A stretch of 49,432 nt of DNA from Acidobacteriota bacterium (GTDB lineage Bacteria; Acidobacteriota; Terriglobia; Terriglobales; Acidobacteriaceae), in contig JABDBE010000018.1 in assembly GCA_013288805.1 (NCBI GenBank), forward strand, positions 29-49,460, given 5' to 3'. Each line of letters begins with the position of its first letter. The stretch's first letter is position 1. Below the pieces are notes generated by a model. The model saw only the letters and a list, made by a program, of their open reading frames with translations. It searched no databases and was not told where the DNA came from. Shown in pieces: positions 27,604 through 36,388 of the stretch. The translations under genes were made by a program, and so were the position numbers.

Positions 27604-28974
27604 TTAACTCTTTTGGTTCGCCTGCTCCTCTAATGCATGGACGACTTCCTTGAAGACCTTCCCACGATGTTCGTAGTTGCGAAACTGGTCAAAGCTGGCG
27701 CAAGCGGGAGCGAGCAAAACGATATCGCCGGGTTTGGCTGTCGCAGCTGCGTGCTTGGTTGCGGTTTCAAGAATTTCGGCATGATCGATCTCTGCCGACC
27801 CCTTAATTTGTGATTCGATCTTCTCGGCCGCCGCGCCGATCGCATAAACACGCTTTACTCGCTCGCGAAGCAGGTCATTCAGGACGCTGTAATCGCTGCC
27901 TTTGTCTTTGCCGCCGAGAATGAGGTGAATGTTGGCCGGAAAGGATTCGAGCGCCTTGATGGTCGCGTCAACGTTGGTGGCTTTGGAATCGTTGTAATAT
28001 TCCACGCCGCGAATCGTGGTTACGTACTCCAGCCGGTGCTCGACCGCTTTAAAGCCGTGTACCGCTTTGCGAATCCGGTCTGGCTCGCAGCGCAGGAGAG
28101 CGCCAACGCAGACCGCAGCCAGAACATTTTCGACGTTATGCCCACCCTTCAGCGGGATCTCCGAGACCAGCATGATCTCTTTTTGGCCACTGTGATCGCG
28201 GAAGAAGATGCGGCCGTCGTGGACAAACGCGCCCTGCTTGACTTCTCTTGTCCGGCTGAACCAGAAAACTTGTGCCCGGGTGCGCGCTGCCAGTTCGACA
28301 CAGGTCAGGTCATCGGCGTTGAGTACGGCGTAATCTTCCGCACGCTGATTTTCGAAGATGCGGGCTTTTGCGTCGGTGTAAGCGGTGAAGGTGCGATGCC
28401 GATCGAGATGGTCGGGAGTGACATTGAGAACGACGGCGATCTGCGGACGAAATGTCTGAATGGTTTCGAGCTGGAAACTGGAGACCTCCAGGACAGCGAT
28501 GGTCTCAGCAGTTGCCCCTTCGACCAATGAAATCGCGGGCGTGCCGATGTTTCCCCCAACCGCGGTCCGGTATCCGCCCGCAGCGACAATCTCGCCGGCC
28601 AAAGTCGTGGTAGTGGTCTTGCCGTTGGAACCGGTGATGGCAACGACGCATCCGGGAAAAAACTGGGCAGCCAGCTCGATTTCGCCAATCACATTTTCGC
28701 CGAGGGCACGCGCCTGCACTAGCGGAGGTGCGTCGGTGGGCACTCCCGGGCTGACCACGATGAGATCTTGCCCGCCGAACGTACGCTCGCCGTGTCCACC
28801 GGTCTCCACGACAATGCCGTGATCGAGCAGAACTGGAATCTCGTCTTTCAGCTGGTCTTGGGGCTTGGCATCAGAAACAGTAACCCGTGCGCCTCTCGCC
28901 TTCAAAAAGAGCGCCGAGGCGACGCCGGACTTCCCAAGTCCGACAACCAACACGCGTTTGTCGTTTACATTCAT
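27604..28974 (-). CDS. murD: UDP-MurNAc-L-Ala-D-Glu ligase
   Basis: 456 aa. The N-terminal domain starts VLVVGLGKSGVAS; the P-loop is at 114-122 (TGSNGKTTT); VTPDHLDRH and the late YNDSKATNVDA, with the Asp/Lys of the family, follow, then LILGGKDKGSDY. It adds D-Glu to UDP-MurNAc-L-Ala. ATG at 28974. The C-terminus is 13 bp from nothing but a spacer with a CACGG repeat. Confidence 0.97.
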   Translation of the reverse strand: MNVNDKRVLVVGLGKSGVASALFLKARGARVTVSDAKPQDQLKDEIPVLLDHGIVVETGGHGERTFGGQDLIVVSPGVPTDAPPLVQARALGENVIGEIELAAQFFPGCVVAITGSNGKTTTTTLAGEIVAAGGYRTAVGGNIGTPAISLVEGATAETIAVLEVSSFQLETIQTFRPQIAVVLNVTPDHLDRHRTFTAYTDAKARIFENQRAEDYAVLNADDLTCVELAARTRAQVFWFSRTREVKQGAFVHDGRIFFRDHSGQKEIMLVSEIPLKGGHNVENVLAAVCVGALLRCEPDRIRKAVHGFKAVEHRLEYVTTIRGVEYYNDSKATNVDATIKALESFPANIHLILGGKDKGSDYSVLNDLLRERVKRVYAIGAAAEKIESQIKGSAEIDHAEILETATKHAAATAKPGDIVLLAPACASFDQFRNYEHRGKVFKEVVHALEEQANQKS

Positions 28975-29053
28975 CTAGTCCACGAAATTCTACCGAGCTG
29001 GAAACAATCAGACCGGTCCAAGCGCCGATTGTCGATGCCAACGCTCAAAGCCC

Positions 29054-29081
29054 AGCTCTTAGTAGTCAGTCCTCAGTTCTC
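29054..29081. repeat. Heptameric tandem repeat, four units
   Basis: AGCTCTT, AGTAGTC, AGTCCTC, AGTTCTC in 7-bp phase, between mraY (stop at 29093) and murD. Eleven bases from the mraY stop. Confidence 0.75.
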
Positions 29082-29092
29082 GGCGCAAATAG

Positions 29093-30226
29093 CTATCTCA
29101 ATTTCAGCGTCGTGAGCGCGAATAACGCGAAGACCAGCGACGCGATCCAGAAGCGCACGATAATCTTCGACTCCGACCAGCCCAGCAGCTCAAAATGATG
29201 ATGTATGGGCGCCATCTTGAAGATACGCTTCTTGCGAAGTTTGTAGGACCCGACTTGCAGGATCACTGAGAGCGCCTCGATCACGAACACGCCGCCGATG
29301 AAGGGCAGCAACAATTCCTGTTTGATCATTACTGCCACCGTGCCGATTGCACCGCCGAGGGCGAGCGAGCCTACGTCTCCCATGAATACTTCCGCCGGAT
29401 GCGCGTTATACCAAAGAAAGCCAATGGCTGCGCCGACCATGGCGCCGCAAAAAATGGTCAACTCGCCGACCTGTGGCATGCGCTCCAATTCGAGATAAGA
29501 AGCAAATGTAGCGTGGCCACTGACGTAGGTGAGCACCGCCAAAGCACCGGCGGCGATCACAGTGCAACCGATGGCCAGGCCGTCCAAGCCATCCGTCAGG
29601 TTCACGGCGTTGCTCGACCCGACGATCACCAGTGCCACGAAAGCGATGAACGGCAAAAAAGCGAGCGGCCACAGATGAGGATAGTGCTCCAGACTCCCGA
29701 TCACCAGGTCGGGTCGAAATTGCTTAAAGAACGGTACCAGCAGCTTGGTCGAATAAAGGCCTCGCGTCTGCATCACGATCAGCGCAACGGCGATCAGAAC
29801 GCTGGCACCGATCTGAAGGCCAATCTTAGCTTTGCCAGTCAACCCCAAATTTCTGCGATGGACGACTTTGATGTAGTCGTCGCTAAATCCGATAGCGGCG
29901 AAAGCGGACGTGGAAAGAACGGCAATCCACACGAACCGGTTGCTCAAGTCTGCCCATAACAAAGTTGGAATCACGATTGAGATCGCAATCAACAAGCCGC
30001 CCATCGTCGGCGTACCAGCTTTTTTCTGATGAGCTTTGGGTCCTTCCTCGCGAATGTATTGTCCAATCTGAAATTCGCGAAGACGATTGATGACGAGCGG
30101 ACCAACAATGAGTCCAGTGAACAGCGCTGTGAGGCTGGCGAACGCAGTCCGAAAGGTCAGATAGCGGAAGATGCGAAACGGCGGAAAATAGTGAAACAGC
30201 TTTTCGTACAACAGCCAATAAAGCAA
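29093..30226 (-). CDS. mraY: Phospho-MurNAc-pentapeptide translocase
   Basis: 377 aa with about ten TM helices. Start is TTG at 30226 ([11 protein letters not shown]); no ATG fits better. The family blocks are present: [10 protein letters not shown], the Asp-rich [22 protein letters not shown] and the C-terminal [11 protein letters not shown]. It transfers phospho-MurNAc-pentapeptide to undecaprenyl phosphate, making lipid I. Heptad repeats lie on both sides. Confidence 0.97.
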   Translation of the reverse strand: MLYWLLYEKLFHYFPPFRIFRYLTFRTAFASLTALFTGLIVGPLVINRLREFQIGQYIREEGPKAHQKKAGTPTMGGLLIAISIVIPTLLWADLSNRFVWIAVLSTSAFAAIGFSDDYIKVVHRRNLGLTGKAKIGLQIGASVLIAVALIVMQTRGLYSTKLLVPFFKQFRPDLVIGSLEHYPHLWPLAFLPFIAFVALVIVGSSNAVNLTDGLDGLAIGCTVIAAGALAVLTYVSGHATFASYLELERMPQVGELTIFCGAMVGAAIGFLWYNAHPAEVFMGDVGSLALGGAIGTVAVMIKQELLLPFIGGVFVIEALSVILQVGSYKLRKKRIFKMAPIHHHFELLGWSESKIIVRFWIASLVFALFALTTLKLR

Positions 30227-30236
30227 TCAGCCTCCG

Positions 30237-30299
30237 TTTCGTCGTTGGTCGTTCGTCGTGAGCCCCACCCGCGACTACCGACGGGTGACTGATGACTGC
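30237..30299. repeat. Long heptad-period tract across the murF stop codon
   Basis: Nine consecutive 7-bp blocks. TTTCGTC, GTTGGTC, GTTCGTC (30237-30257) form one family; after two diverged blocks, CGACTAC, CGACGGG, TGACTGA, TGACTGC (30272-30299) share GAC at positions 2-4. The murF stop (30275-30277) and its last seven codons lie inside the tract. Confidence 0.75.
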
Positions 30300-31654
30300 T
30301 GCCACTTTTCCAGAGCTCTCTCCAGTTTCACGCCACGAGATGCCTTCAGCAATACTAAATCGCCATCACGGGTTTCACGGGCTAGCCAAGCACCGGCTTC
30401 TTCCGGCGTGGCAACGAATTCCGCCTGCACTCCAGCCTGGCTCGCAGCTTCGACCATCTGCCGGGCTTCGCCTCGCACTCCCAGGAGCAAGTCAATTTTC
30501 TTGCTCGCGATATAACGGCCGGCTTCACGGTGGAGATGCTCGCCAGATGAACCAAGTTCGAGCATCTCGCCCGCTACAACGATCCTGCGCTTCGCGGGCA
30601 TGGCAACTAAGGCATCGACCATGGCTTCGAGTGCTTTCGGATTGCAATTGTAGCAATCGTTGATGATGGTGATGTTGCTAAGCTTGACGACCTGTCCGCG
30701 CTTGTCAGCCGGGGCGAGCGATGCCAGGGCGGCGACGGCCTCGGAAGGGCTTAATCCGCGCTCCAGTCCTACTGCAACCGCGGCCAGCGCGTTGTAAATG
30801 TTGTGAGTGCCAACCAGGTGCAGTGTGGCTTTTTCGCGGCAACTTCCTACCACGACCTCGAACGTGGATCCGCCTGCTCCCTGGGGTTGGATATTTTCCG
30901 CCCGCACGTCCGCCGACGCGGGCATGCCGTAAAGAACTACCTTGCCACGAAAATTGCGCCCAAATTGCGAAACGTATTCGTCATCCGCATTGAGCACGGC
31001 AGTTCCGGTCCCCGGCAGGGCTTCGATCAATTCGTACTTCGCGCGTGCGATCCCGGCTACAGAATCGAAAAATTCTAGATGTACGGAAGCTACATTTGTG
31101 ACTACGCCAATTTCTGGCTGCGCGATCTTCGCCAGCGCAGCAATTTCACCCGCGTGCGACATGCCCATCTCGATGACAGCGAGATCGTGTTCGGGCTCGA
31201 TTTTGAGCAACATAAGGGGAAGTCCGAAATGATTATTGAAATTGCCTTCAGATTTCAGCACACGGAAGCGCGTCGAGAGCACGTGCGCGATGGCTTCTTT
31301 TGTTGTGGTCTTTCCGGTCGATCCCGTCACCCCGATCAGCGGCTTTGCCCACAAGCGCCGAACGGCACTGGCTAGCGTCTGCAACGCGACAAGCGTATCG
31401 TTCACTGGCATCAGCTGGGCTTTATCGGGGTAGCGAGCGAGTTGGTCTCCACGGATAACCGCAGCCACAGCGCCTTTCTCCAATGCATCGTTCACGAAAT
31501 CGTGGCCGTCCATGCGTTCACCCTTCACCGCGAAGAAAAGCTCGCCGGGTTGAATGGAACGGGAGTCGATGGAATATCCTTGCGCCACTGCGTTGGGATC
31601 AAACTCGCCAGCGGCTGAGAGAAATTCGGCAACGCGAGAGAGTTGCAGCTTCAT
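30275..31654 (-). CDS. murF: UDP-MurNAc-tripeptide:D-Ala-D-Ala ligase
   Basis: 459 aa from ATG at 31654, which overlaps the murE stop as ATGA, so translation is coupled. N-terminal DSRSIQPGELFFAV; P-loop at 111-118 (GSTGKTTT); ATNVASVHLE and NDCYNCNPKALEAM follow. It adds D-Ala-D-Ala to the tripeptide. The last residues (QQSSVTRR) come from a heptad-repeat tract and are probably not part of the fold. Confidence 0.97.
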   Translation of the reverse strand: MKLQLSRVAEFLSAAGEFDPNAVAQGYSIDSRSIQPGELFFAVKGERMDGHDFVNDALEKGAVAAVIRGDQLARYPDKAQLMPVNDTLVALQTLASAVRRLWAKPLIGVTGSTGKTTTKEAIAHVLSTRFRVLKSEGNFNNHFGLPLMLLKIEPEHDLAVIEMGMSHAGEIAALAKIAQPEIGVVTNVASVHLEFFDSVAGIARAKYELIEALPGTGTAVLNADDEYVSQFGRNFRGKVVLYGMPASADVRAENIQPQGAGGSTFEVVVGSCREKATLHLVGTHNIYNALAAVAVGLERGLSPSEAVAALASLAPADKRGQVVKLSNITIINDCYNCNPKALEAMVDALVAMPAKRRIVVAGEMLELGSSGEHLHREAGRYIASKKIDLLLGVRGEARQMVEAASQAGVQAEFVATPEEAGAWLARETRDGDLVLLKASRGVKLERALEKWQQSSVTRR

Positions 31655-33174
31655 GAGTTTTTTCCCGCGGCGGCGTTTGCAGCTTCGCAGTTGTAGCCGC
31701 AATCGCGCAGGACCTGGCGGGCTACCTCGACATCATCGAAAGGAATGGATCCTTCGCGCGTGACTTGCACTTTCTCGTGGCCCTTCCCCGCGATCAGAAC
31801 AATATCGCCGGGTCCAGCTTCGCCAATTGCCAGTGCGATTGCGTTTTTCCGGTCTGGTTCCACTTTGTATTTTGCGCCGGAGCGCTGCAGGCCGACCATG
31901 GCGTCGTTGATGATCGCCAGTGGATCCTCGCTGCGCGGATTGTCGGAAGTCAGCACTACGAAGTCGCTGCCTCGACCAGCGGCTTCTCCCATCAGAGGAC
32001 GTTTCGCCCGATCACGATCGCCGCCGCAGCCGAACACCGTAATGACTCGTCCTTTCTGTTTTGCCTGCTGGACGAACTCCCGTGCCAGCACGGTCAAGTT
32101 TCGAAGCGCGTCGTCGGTGTGGGCGTAGTCGACAACTACGGTGAACGGCTGTTTGCAATCTACGCGCTCGAAACGGCCCGGAACCCGGCCCAGGGACGCG
32201 ATACCTTTTGCGATCGTGTCAGGTTTGCAATCGCGAGCGTAGGCTGCTCCCGCCGCGGCGAGGACGTTGTACACGTTTACCTTGCCAATCAGCGGAGAAA
32301 ACACCGGTACAACTTCTTTCGATATGACCAGGTCGAACCGCGTGCCTCGCGGTGCAATATCGATATTTTCCGCGCGCAGATCCCCGTTCTCCAAACCGTA
32401 AGTCAGAACTTCAGAACCATGTTTCTTGCTGAATTTCGCCAGCGTCTGACCGTACTCGTCCTCAGCATTGAGCACGGCGACGCGCGGCGGATCAGTCCCG
32501 CAGCCCTCGAACAGTGTCTGTTTGGCCGCGAAATATTCGTCCATGGTGTGATGATAATCGAGGTGGTCTCGGGTCAGATTAGTGAATACGGCAACGTCGA
32601 ATGGAATGCCATAGACGCGTTGCTGAGCGAGCGCGTGCGAGGAAACCTCCATGACTGCCTCAGTCGCACCTTTGCCCAGAGCTTCCGCGAGAATGCGGTT
32701 CAGATCGAGCGCTTCGGGTGTAGTGTGCGGCGCCGGTAAGATCTTTCCCGCCACATGATATTCGATCGTCCCGATCAGTGCGCTCTTGCGATTAGCGGCA
32801 GAGAGGATCGCTTCCAGCAGAAATGCAGTCGTGCTTTTTCCGTTGGTGCCGGTGATGCCGGTGATTGCCATCCGCTCGGCCGGGCGCTTGTAGAAATTGG
32901 CGCTTAGGCGAGCCAGAGCGCGGCGCCCGTGTGCTACTTGCACCCAGGCCACTCCTGCCCGCGGTTTTTCACTCGCAGAATCACTGACGATTGCTACGGC
33001 TCCTGCTGCAATCGCTCTGTCAATGAACTTATTTCCATCGCTGGCTTCGCCGCGCATAGCGACGAATGCGTCACCCGGCTTTACTCGCCGCGAATCATAT
33101 TCCAATCCGCTAACGCTCGGATTGCCGCTCTGAACGAGGACTTCCGCGCCGTGCAGAAGCTGAAGAAGATTCAT
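31651..33174 (-). CDS. murE: UDP-MurNAc-L-Ala-D-Glu:meso-DAP ligase
   Basis: 507 aa. N-terminal YDSRRVKPGDAFVAM; P-loop at 109-116 (GTNGKSTT); HTTPEALDLNR and LTRDHLDYH follow; near residue 411 is DNPRSEDP, whose DNPR motif marks the meso-diaminopimelate-adding enzymes rather than the Lys-adding ones. So the wall is expected to be meso-DAP type. It overlaps murF by four bases. A 100-bp spacer with a small hairpin (GGACG-AGG-CGTCC) separates it from ftsI. Confidence 0.97.
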   Translation of the reverse strand: MNLLQLLHGAEVLVQSGNPSVSGLEYDSRRVKPGDAFVAMRGEASDGNKFIDRAIAAGAVAIVSDSASEKPRAGVAWVQVAHGRRALARLSANFYKRPAERMAITGITGTNGKSTTAFLLEAILSAANRKSALIGTIEYHVAGKILPAPHTTPEALDLNRILAEALGKGATEAVMEVSSHALAQQRVYGIPFDVAVFTNLTRDHLDYHHTMDEYFAAKQTLFEGCGTDPPRVAVLNAEDEYGQTLAKFSKKHGSEVLTYGLENGDLRAENIDIAPRGTRFDLVISKEVVPVFSPLIGKVNVYNVLAAAGAAYARDCKPDTIAKGIASLGRVPGRFERVDCKQPFTVVVDYAHTDDALRNLTVLAREFVQQAKQKGRVITVFGCGGDRDRAKRPLMGEAAGRGSDFVVLTSDNPRSEDPLAIINDAMVGLQRSGAKYKVEPDRKNAIALAIGEAGPGDIVLIAGKGHEKVQVTREGSIPFDDVEVARQVLRDCGYNCEAANAAAGKNS

Positions 33175-33274
33175 GGGGTTTCTATTGTGAGCTTACTCCA
33201 AATCACCCTTGTGACCGTAGAGCCAGACACCAGCCAACCGCCCGGACGAGGCGTCCAGGATTACGTGAGCATTT

Positions 33275-35476
33275 TCATCGGCCGAACTTCACCGTCACGC
33301 GTGATCCGGTCGCGACATGTGATCCTGCAGCAGGGATCTGATCCTGAGCCAGGCCGCTGCCCACCGCGTCAAGATCGAGACTGCTATCCTCGGCGAGCTC
33401 GATCGCGCCCCGCACGCTCTTGCCGGCGAACGACGGCACCACGATTCCACCCTGCTCTGCGTCCAGCACAACCGTACCGCTGGATGGGAGGTGATCGGGG
33501 CCGGCTGCCAGTGGGGGTTGCGAATTCGCGGCCGCTGGAGATTGCTTTAAGTCCGTTGCAACCGTGACAACCGTTTCACGCTGATGGAGTGCGGCTGGAA
33601 CTACCGCACTGCCGCTCGATTCTGGCATCGCATTGGCGAGCGCGTTCGACGGCGCCGGGCCCGTACTCGCGGCTGGAGTATCCGCGACATCCAACGCCTC
33701 GCCCAAATGGTCGGGTGAGCCCTCGGCGAGATCCTGCGTCTTCACTTGACGCGATGCCAGCAACAACTGGCGGCTTCGGGGCAGCTCCACGTCATGGGGA
33801 GTGTGTAAGTATTCCAAGACTTGTTGTGCCACTCGCTGGAAAACCGGCGCCGAAACTTGTCCGCCCTGGTGCAAGCCGACGGCCGAGTCCAAGATCACGG
33901 CTACTACGATCGCGGGATCGTTCAACGGGGCAAATCCGGCAAATGAAGCCACGTACTTGGTCTTTGAGTAGGCGTGAGTTCCAGGATCTACTTTCTGTGC
34001 AGTCCCCGTCTTGCCCGCGGAGGAATAACCTTCGAGGACGGCCTTTTTCCCTGTGCCTTCGAGCACGACCTTTTGCATCATCTGCTTCATTTCCGCTGCC
34101 GTCATCGGCGAGATGACGCGCCGCCCGTCAGCGGGATGAAAAGCAATCGTCTGAGGGGCAGGTTGCGGATCAGTCGTTCCCGCGACTATGCGTGGTAACA
34201 CTTGGACGCCGTCGTTGGCAATCGTCGAGGCCAGAGTCGATAGCTGAAGGGGAGTGATGCCGATCTCCTGTCCCATTGAGATCGCCCCGATAGAAACCTT
34301 CGACCACCGGCTGACAGGCTTGGTTAAGCCACGAGTCTCGCCGGGCAACTCGATCCCCGTCTGTTGTCCAAAGCCAAACGCTCGAATGTATTTATAAAAC
34401 CGGTCTTCACCCAAGCGGAGCGCGATCTTGATAGCTCCGACATCGCTCGACTCCGCCAGAATTCCCCAGACCGGCAAAAGCCCGTGCGGTCTGCTGTCGC
34501 GAATGCGCATGCCGTTGATGACAATCGATCCCATCTGGCAATCGAAGACTTCATCAGGACGTGTCAACTTTTCTTCCAGCGCAGCCGAGATGGTCACGAC
34601 TTTGAAAGTCGAGCCTGGCTCGTAGACGTCGCTGACGGCGTGATTTTTCAGTCGCTCCGGCGTTATTTCCTTGGTTAGGTTGGGGTTGAATGTAGGCTGG
34701 TTAGCCAGCGCAAGGATTTCTCCGGTATGCGGATTTTGCACAATGACTGTGCCGCTGATCGCGTGCGTCTGTCCCATCGCGGTGGCCAGTTCGCGTTCGG
34801 CAATATATTGAATTTGCTCGTCGATGGTCAGGACAACGTTCTCGCCTGGTTCCGGCTGCTTCTCCACACTGCCAAACCATTTCTTGTGGGCGTCGACCGA
34901 GATGAGCATGCGCCCCGGGCTGCCGCGAAGCTTCTCGTCATATTGCCGCTCAATCCCGCTGAGGCCCTCATCATCCATGCCCACATAACCCAGCACCTGC
35001 GCGGCCAACTCGCGCTTGGGATAAAAGCGTCTGGACTCTTTCTGGAAATAAATTCCGCGCAGATTCAACGCGCGAATGCGATCGGCGGTCTCGGCATCCG
35101 CCTTGCGCGCGACCCAGCAAAACGTGCGCGCAGCTTTGCACTTGGCAAAAGTCTCCCGAGGGTCGGTTTTCGTGATCTTCGAAATCAGCGAGATGGTGCC
35201 GACCAGGTCGGGGATTTCCGTCGGCACGGCGAAAGCCGAATCGACCGAGATCGACATCGCCAGTTCGCGCCCGGTGCGGTCGTAAATGATGCCACGCCGA
35301 GCTGATACTTCTTCCGTGCGTTCACGCTCGTGGATAGCCCGCTTTTCAAAGCTGCCGTAGCGAAAGATTTGCAGGTAGACCAACCGCAGGCAAATGCCGC
35401 CGCACCACAGGACGAGAACTGCGGCCAGCATGTAGAGCCTGACATCGGTTGGGTTACGGGGTGTGTTGGCAGCCAC
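33275..35476 (-). CDS. ftsI: Division transpeptidase FtsI/PBP2-type with C-terminal PASTA domain
   Basis: 733 aa from GTG at 35476. One N-terminal TM helix (about 13-32), a dimerisation domain (RRGIIYDRTGRELAMS), then the transpeptidase with STFK near residue 288, SSD near 342 where SxN is usual, and KTG near 489 (SAGKTGTAQK). A Pro/Ala/Ser-rich linker leads to a single PASTA domain at about 680-733 (VPSFAGKSVRGAIELAE). It cross-links septal peptidoglycan with FtsW. The SSD variant I believe occurs in other acidobacterial FtsI. A PASTA domain is more usual in Gram-positive PBPs and in SpoVD-like proteins. Confidence 0.95.
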   Translation of the reverse strand: MAANTPRNPTDVRLYMLAAVLVLWCGGICLRLVYLQIFRYGSFEKRAIHERERTEEVSARRGIIYDRTGRELAMSISVDSAFAVPTEIPDLVGTISLISKITKTDPRETFAKCKAARTFCWVARKADAETADRIRALNLRGIYFQKESRRFYPKRELAAQVLGYVGMDDEGLSGIERQYDEKLRGSPGRMLISVDAHKKWFGSVEKQPEPGENVVLTIDEQIQYIAERELATAMGQTHAISGTVIVQNPHTGEILALANQPTFNPNLTKEITPERLKNHAVSDVYEPGSTFKVVTISAALEEKLTRPDEVFDCQMGSIVINGMRIRDSRPHGLLPVWGILAESSDVGAIKIALRLGEDRFYKYIRAFGFGQQTGIELPGETRGLTKPVSRWSKVSIGAISMGQEIGITPLQLSTLASTIANDGVQVLPRIVAGTTDPQPAPQTIAFHPADGRRVISPMTAAEMKQMMQKVVLEGTGKKAVLEGYSSAGKTGTAQKVDPGTHAYSKTKYVASFAGFAPLNDPAIVVAVILDSAVGLHQGGQVSAPVFQRVAQQVLEYLHTPHDVELPRSRQLLLASRQVKTQDLAEGSPDHLGEALDVADTPAASTGPAPSNALANAMPESSGSAVVPAALHQRETVVTVATDLKQSPAAANSQPPLAAGPDHLPSSGTVVLDAEQGGIVVPSFAGKSVRGAIELAEDSSLDLDAVGSGLAQDQIPAAGSHVATGSRVTVKFGR

Positions 35477-35538
35477 GGATCGCGCCCTCTAGACGAACAT
35501 GGCGGCCCGCCGGTTTAGGGAAGCCGCCAAAAAATTTG

Positions 35539-35618
35539 GGCCATAGATTACGCGGATGGTCACGGATAATGCTTTTTATTTATTTATTGATCCGTGTTCA
35601 TCTGTGTAATCCGTGGCC
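35539..35618. repeat. Dispersed inverted repeat (GGCCACGGATTACAC type) between ftsL and ftsI
   Basis: The 29-base arms (35539-35567 and 35590-35618) match at about 23 positions in inverted orientation, around an AT-rich loop with TTTATTTATTTATT. A large hairpin could form in the ftsL-ftsI mRNA. Same family as 25182-25246. Confidence 0.8.
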
Positions 35619-35636
35619 GAACTTTGTTTCCACAAC

Positions 35637-36101
35637 TTACGGAACCGAGACAACAGACACCGCGGCGCTAGCCATAACCGGCGCACTGGCATCCGACGGA
35701 GCAGACTCCATGCGGATTATCTGGCCCGCTTGCGGTGGCTGCATTCCATACTGCCGCGCAAGCCGGTCGATCCGATCCGGAGAGCGCAGCGAAGCTTCTT
35801 CCAGTCGGAGCGTGCGATTCAACTCCGACAGTCCATTGCGCTCGTTCTTCATGAACTCGATCTTGTAGCCGTACTCGATGGCCTTGAAGTGCTGCCACGT
35901 ATACGTCATGACCAGCAGGAAAAGGCAGCTTAGCGCGATACCGAACTGTCTCATTTCGCGGCTGCGCCGAGGGTCCTCGAGTTTTACCAGGCGTGAATTG
36001 TCGATCGGCTTGCCAAAGTAAATCTCTGGCGTGCCAGTCCAACACGGCTTGCGCCTTTTGCCACGCACTGCCCCTTGAACTGCCATCACTGCTGTTGCCA
36101 T
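35637..36101 (-). CDS. ftsL: Cell division protein FtsL (putative)
   Basis: 154 aa. Short basic cytoplasmic part, one TM helix at about 53-69 (FGIALSCLFLLVMTYTW), then a coiled-coil-like stretch (KNERNGLSELNRTLRLEEAS) and an LxxLARQYGM block, as in FtsL/DivIC proteins. Position between rsmH and ftsI is the usual one. FtsL links FtsB/FtsQ to FtsW/FtsI. ATG at 36101 follows the stop of the small upstream ORF without a gap. Confidence 0.85.
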   Translation of the reverse strand: MATAVMAVQGAVRGKRRKPCWTGTPEIYFGKPIDNSRLVKLEDPRRSREMRQFGIALSCLFLLVMTYTWQHFKAIEYGYKIEFMKNERNGLSELNRTLRLEEASLRSPDRIDRLARQYGMQPPQAGQIIRMESAPSDASAPVMASAAVSVVSVP

Positions 36102-36263
36102 TTACGCCACCCCAAGTAACTTCGAATCGAACCCACGCTCGCGTTCGGTTGCCACGTACCAGTAGGGAAGCTTCGCTTCCTGAGAATCTCCAGCATTGTG
36201 AGCGTGCTTTTCCGCGCGCTCCACAGTTGAAATCAGTTCGTCAATCAAATTGCCCGTATACAT
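36102..36263 (-). CDS. 53-aa uncharacterised protein between rsmH and ftsL
   Basis: The start at 36263 is supported by GGAGG six bases upstream. The stop (36104-36102) is directly followed by the ftsL ATG, so the two are translationally coupled. The protein begins MYTGNLIDELISTVERAEKH, an amphipathic helix with regular Leu/Ile/Val, then a polar linker, and PYWYVATERERGFDS. It has no TM helix, no signal and no Cys. I do not recognise a family. Its location suggests a link with division or envelope synthesis. The basic extension further upstream (to 36311) has no ribosome site and is repeat-like. Confidence 0.75.
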   Translation of the reverse strand: MYTGNLIDELISTVERAEKHAHNAGDSQEAKLPYWYVATERERGFDSKLLGVA

Positions 36264-36311
36264 CGCCAGCCTCCGTGTTCTCTTGGTGTCTCTTTTTGTA
36301 TCTCTAACCAA

Positions 36312-36386
36312 TTGTCATCCCGAGTGAAACGAGGGATCTGGGTTCCTGTCCGCGTGAGCGAACTCTCGCTTCGCTCGGAATGACAA
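36312..36386. repeat. Dispersed inverted repeat (TTGTCATCCCGAG type) after rsmH
   Basis: TTGTCATCCCGAG (36312-36324) and CTCGGAATGACAA (36374-36386) are inverted copies with one mismatch. The right arm ends two bases before the rsmH stop codon. The GAGGGATCTGG next to the left arm also matches the usual sequence of this family. Confidence 0.75.
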
Positions 36387-36388
36387 TT

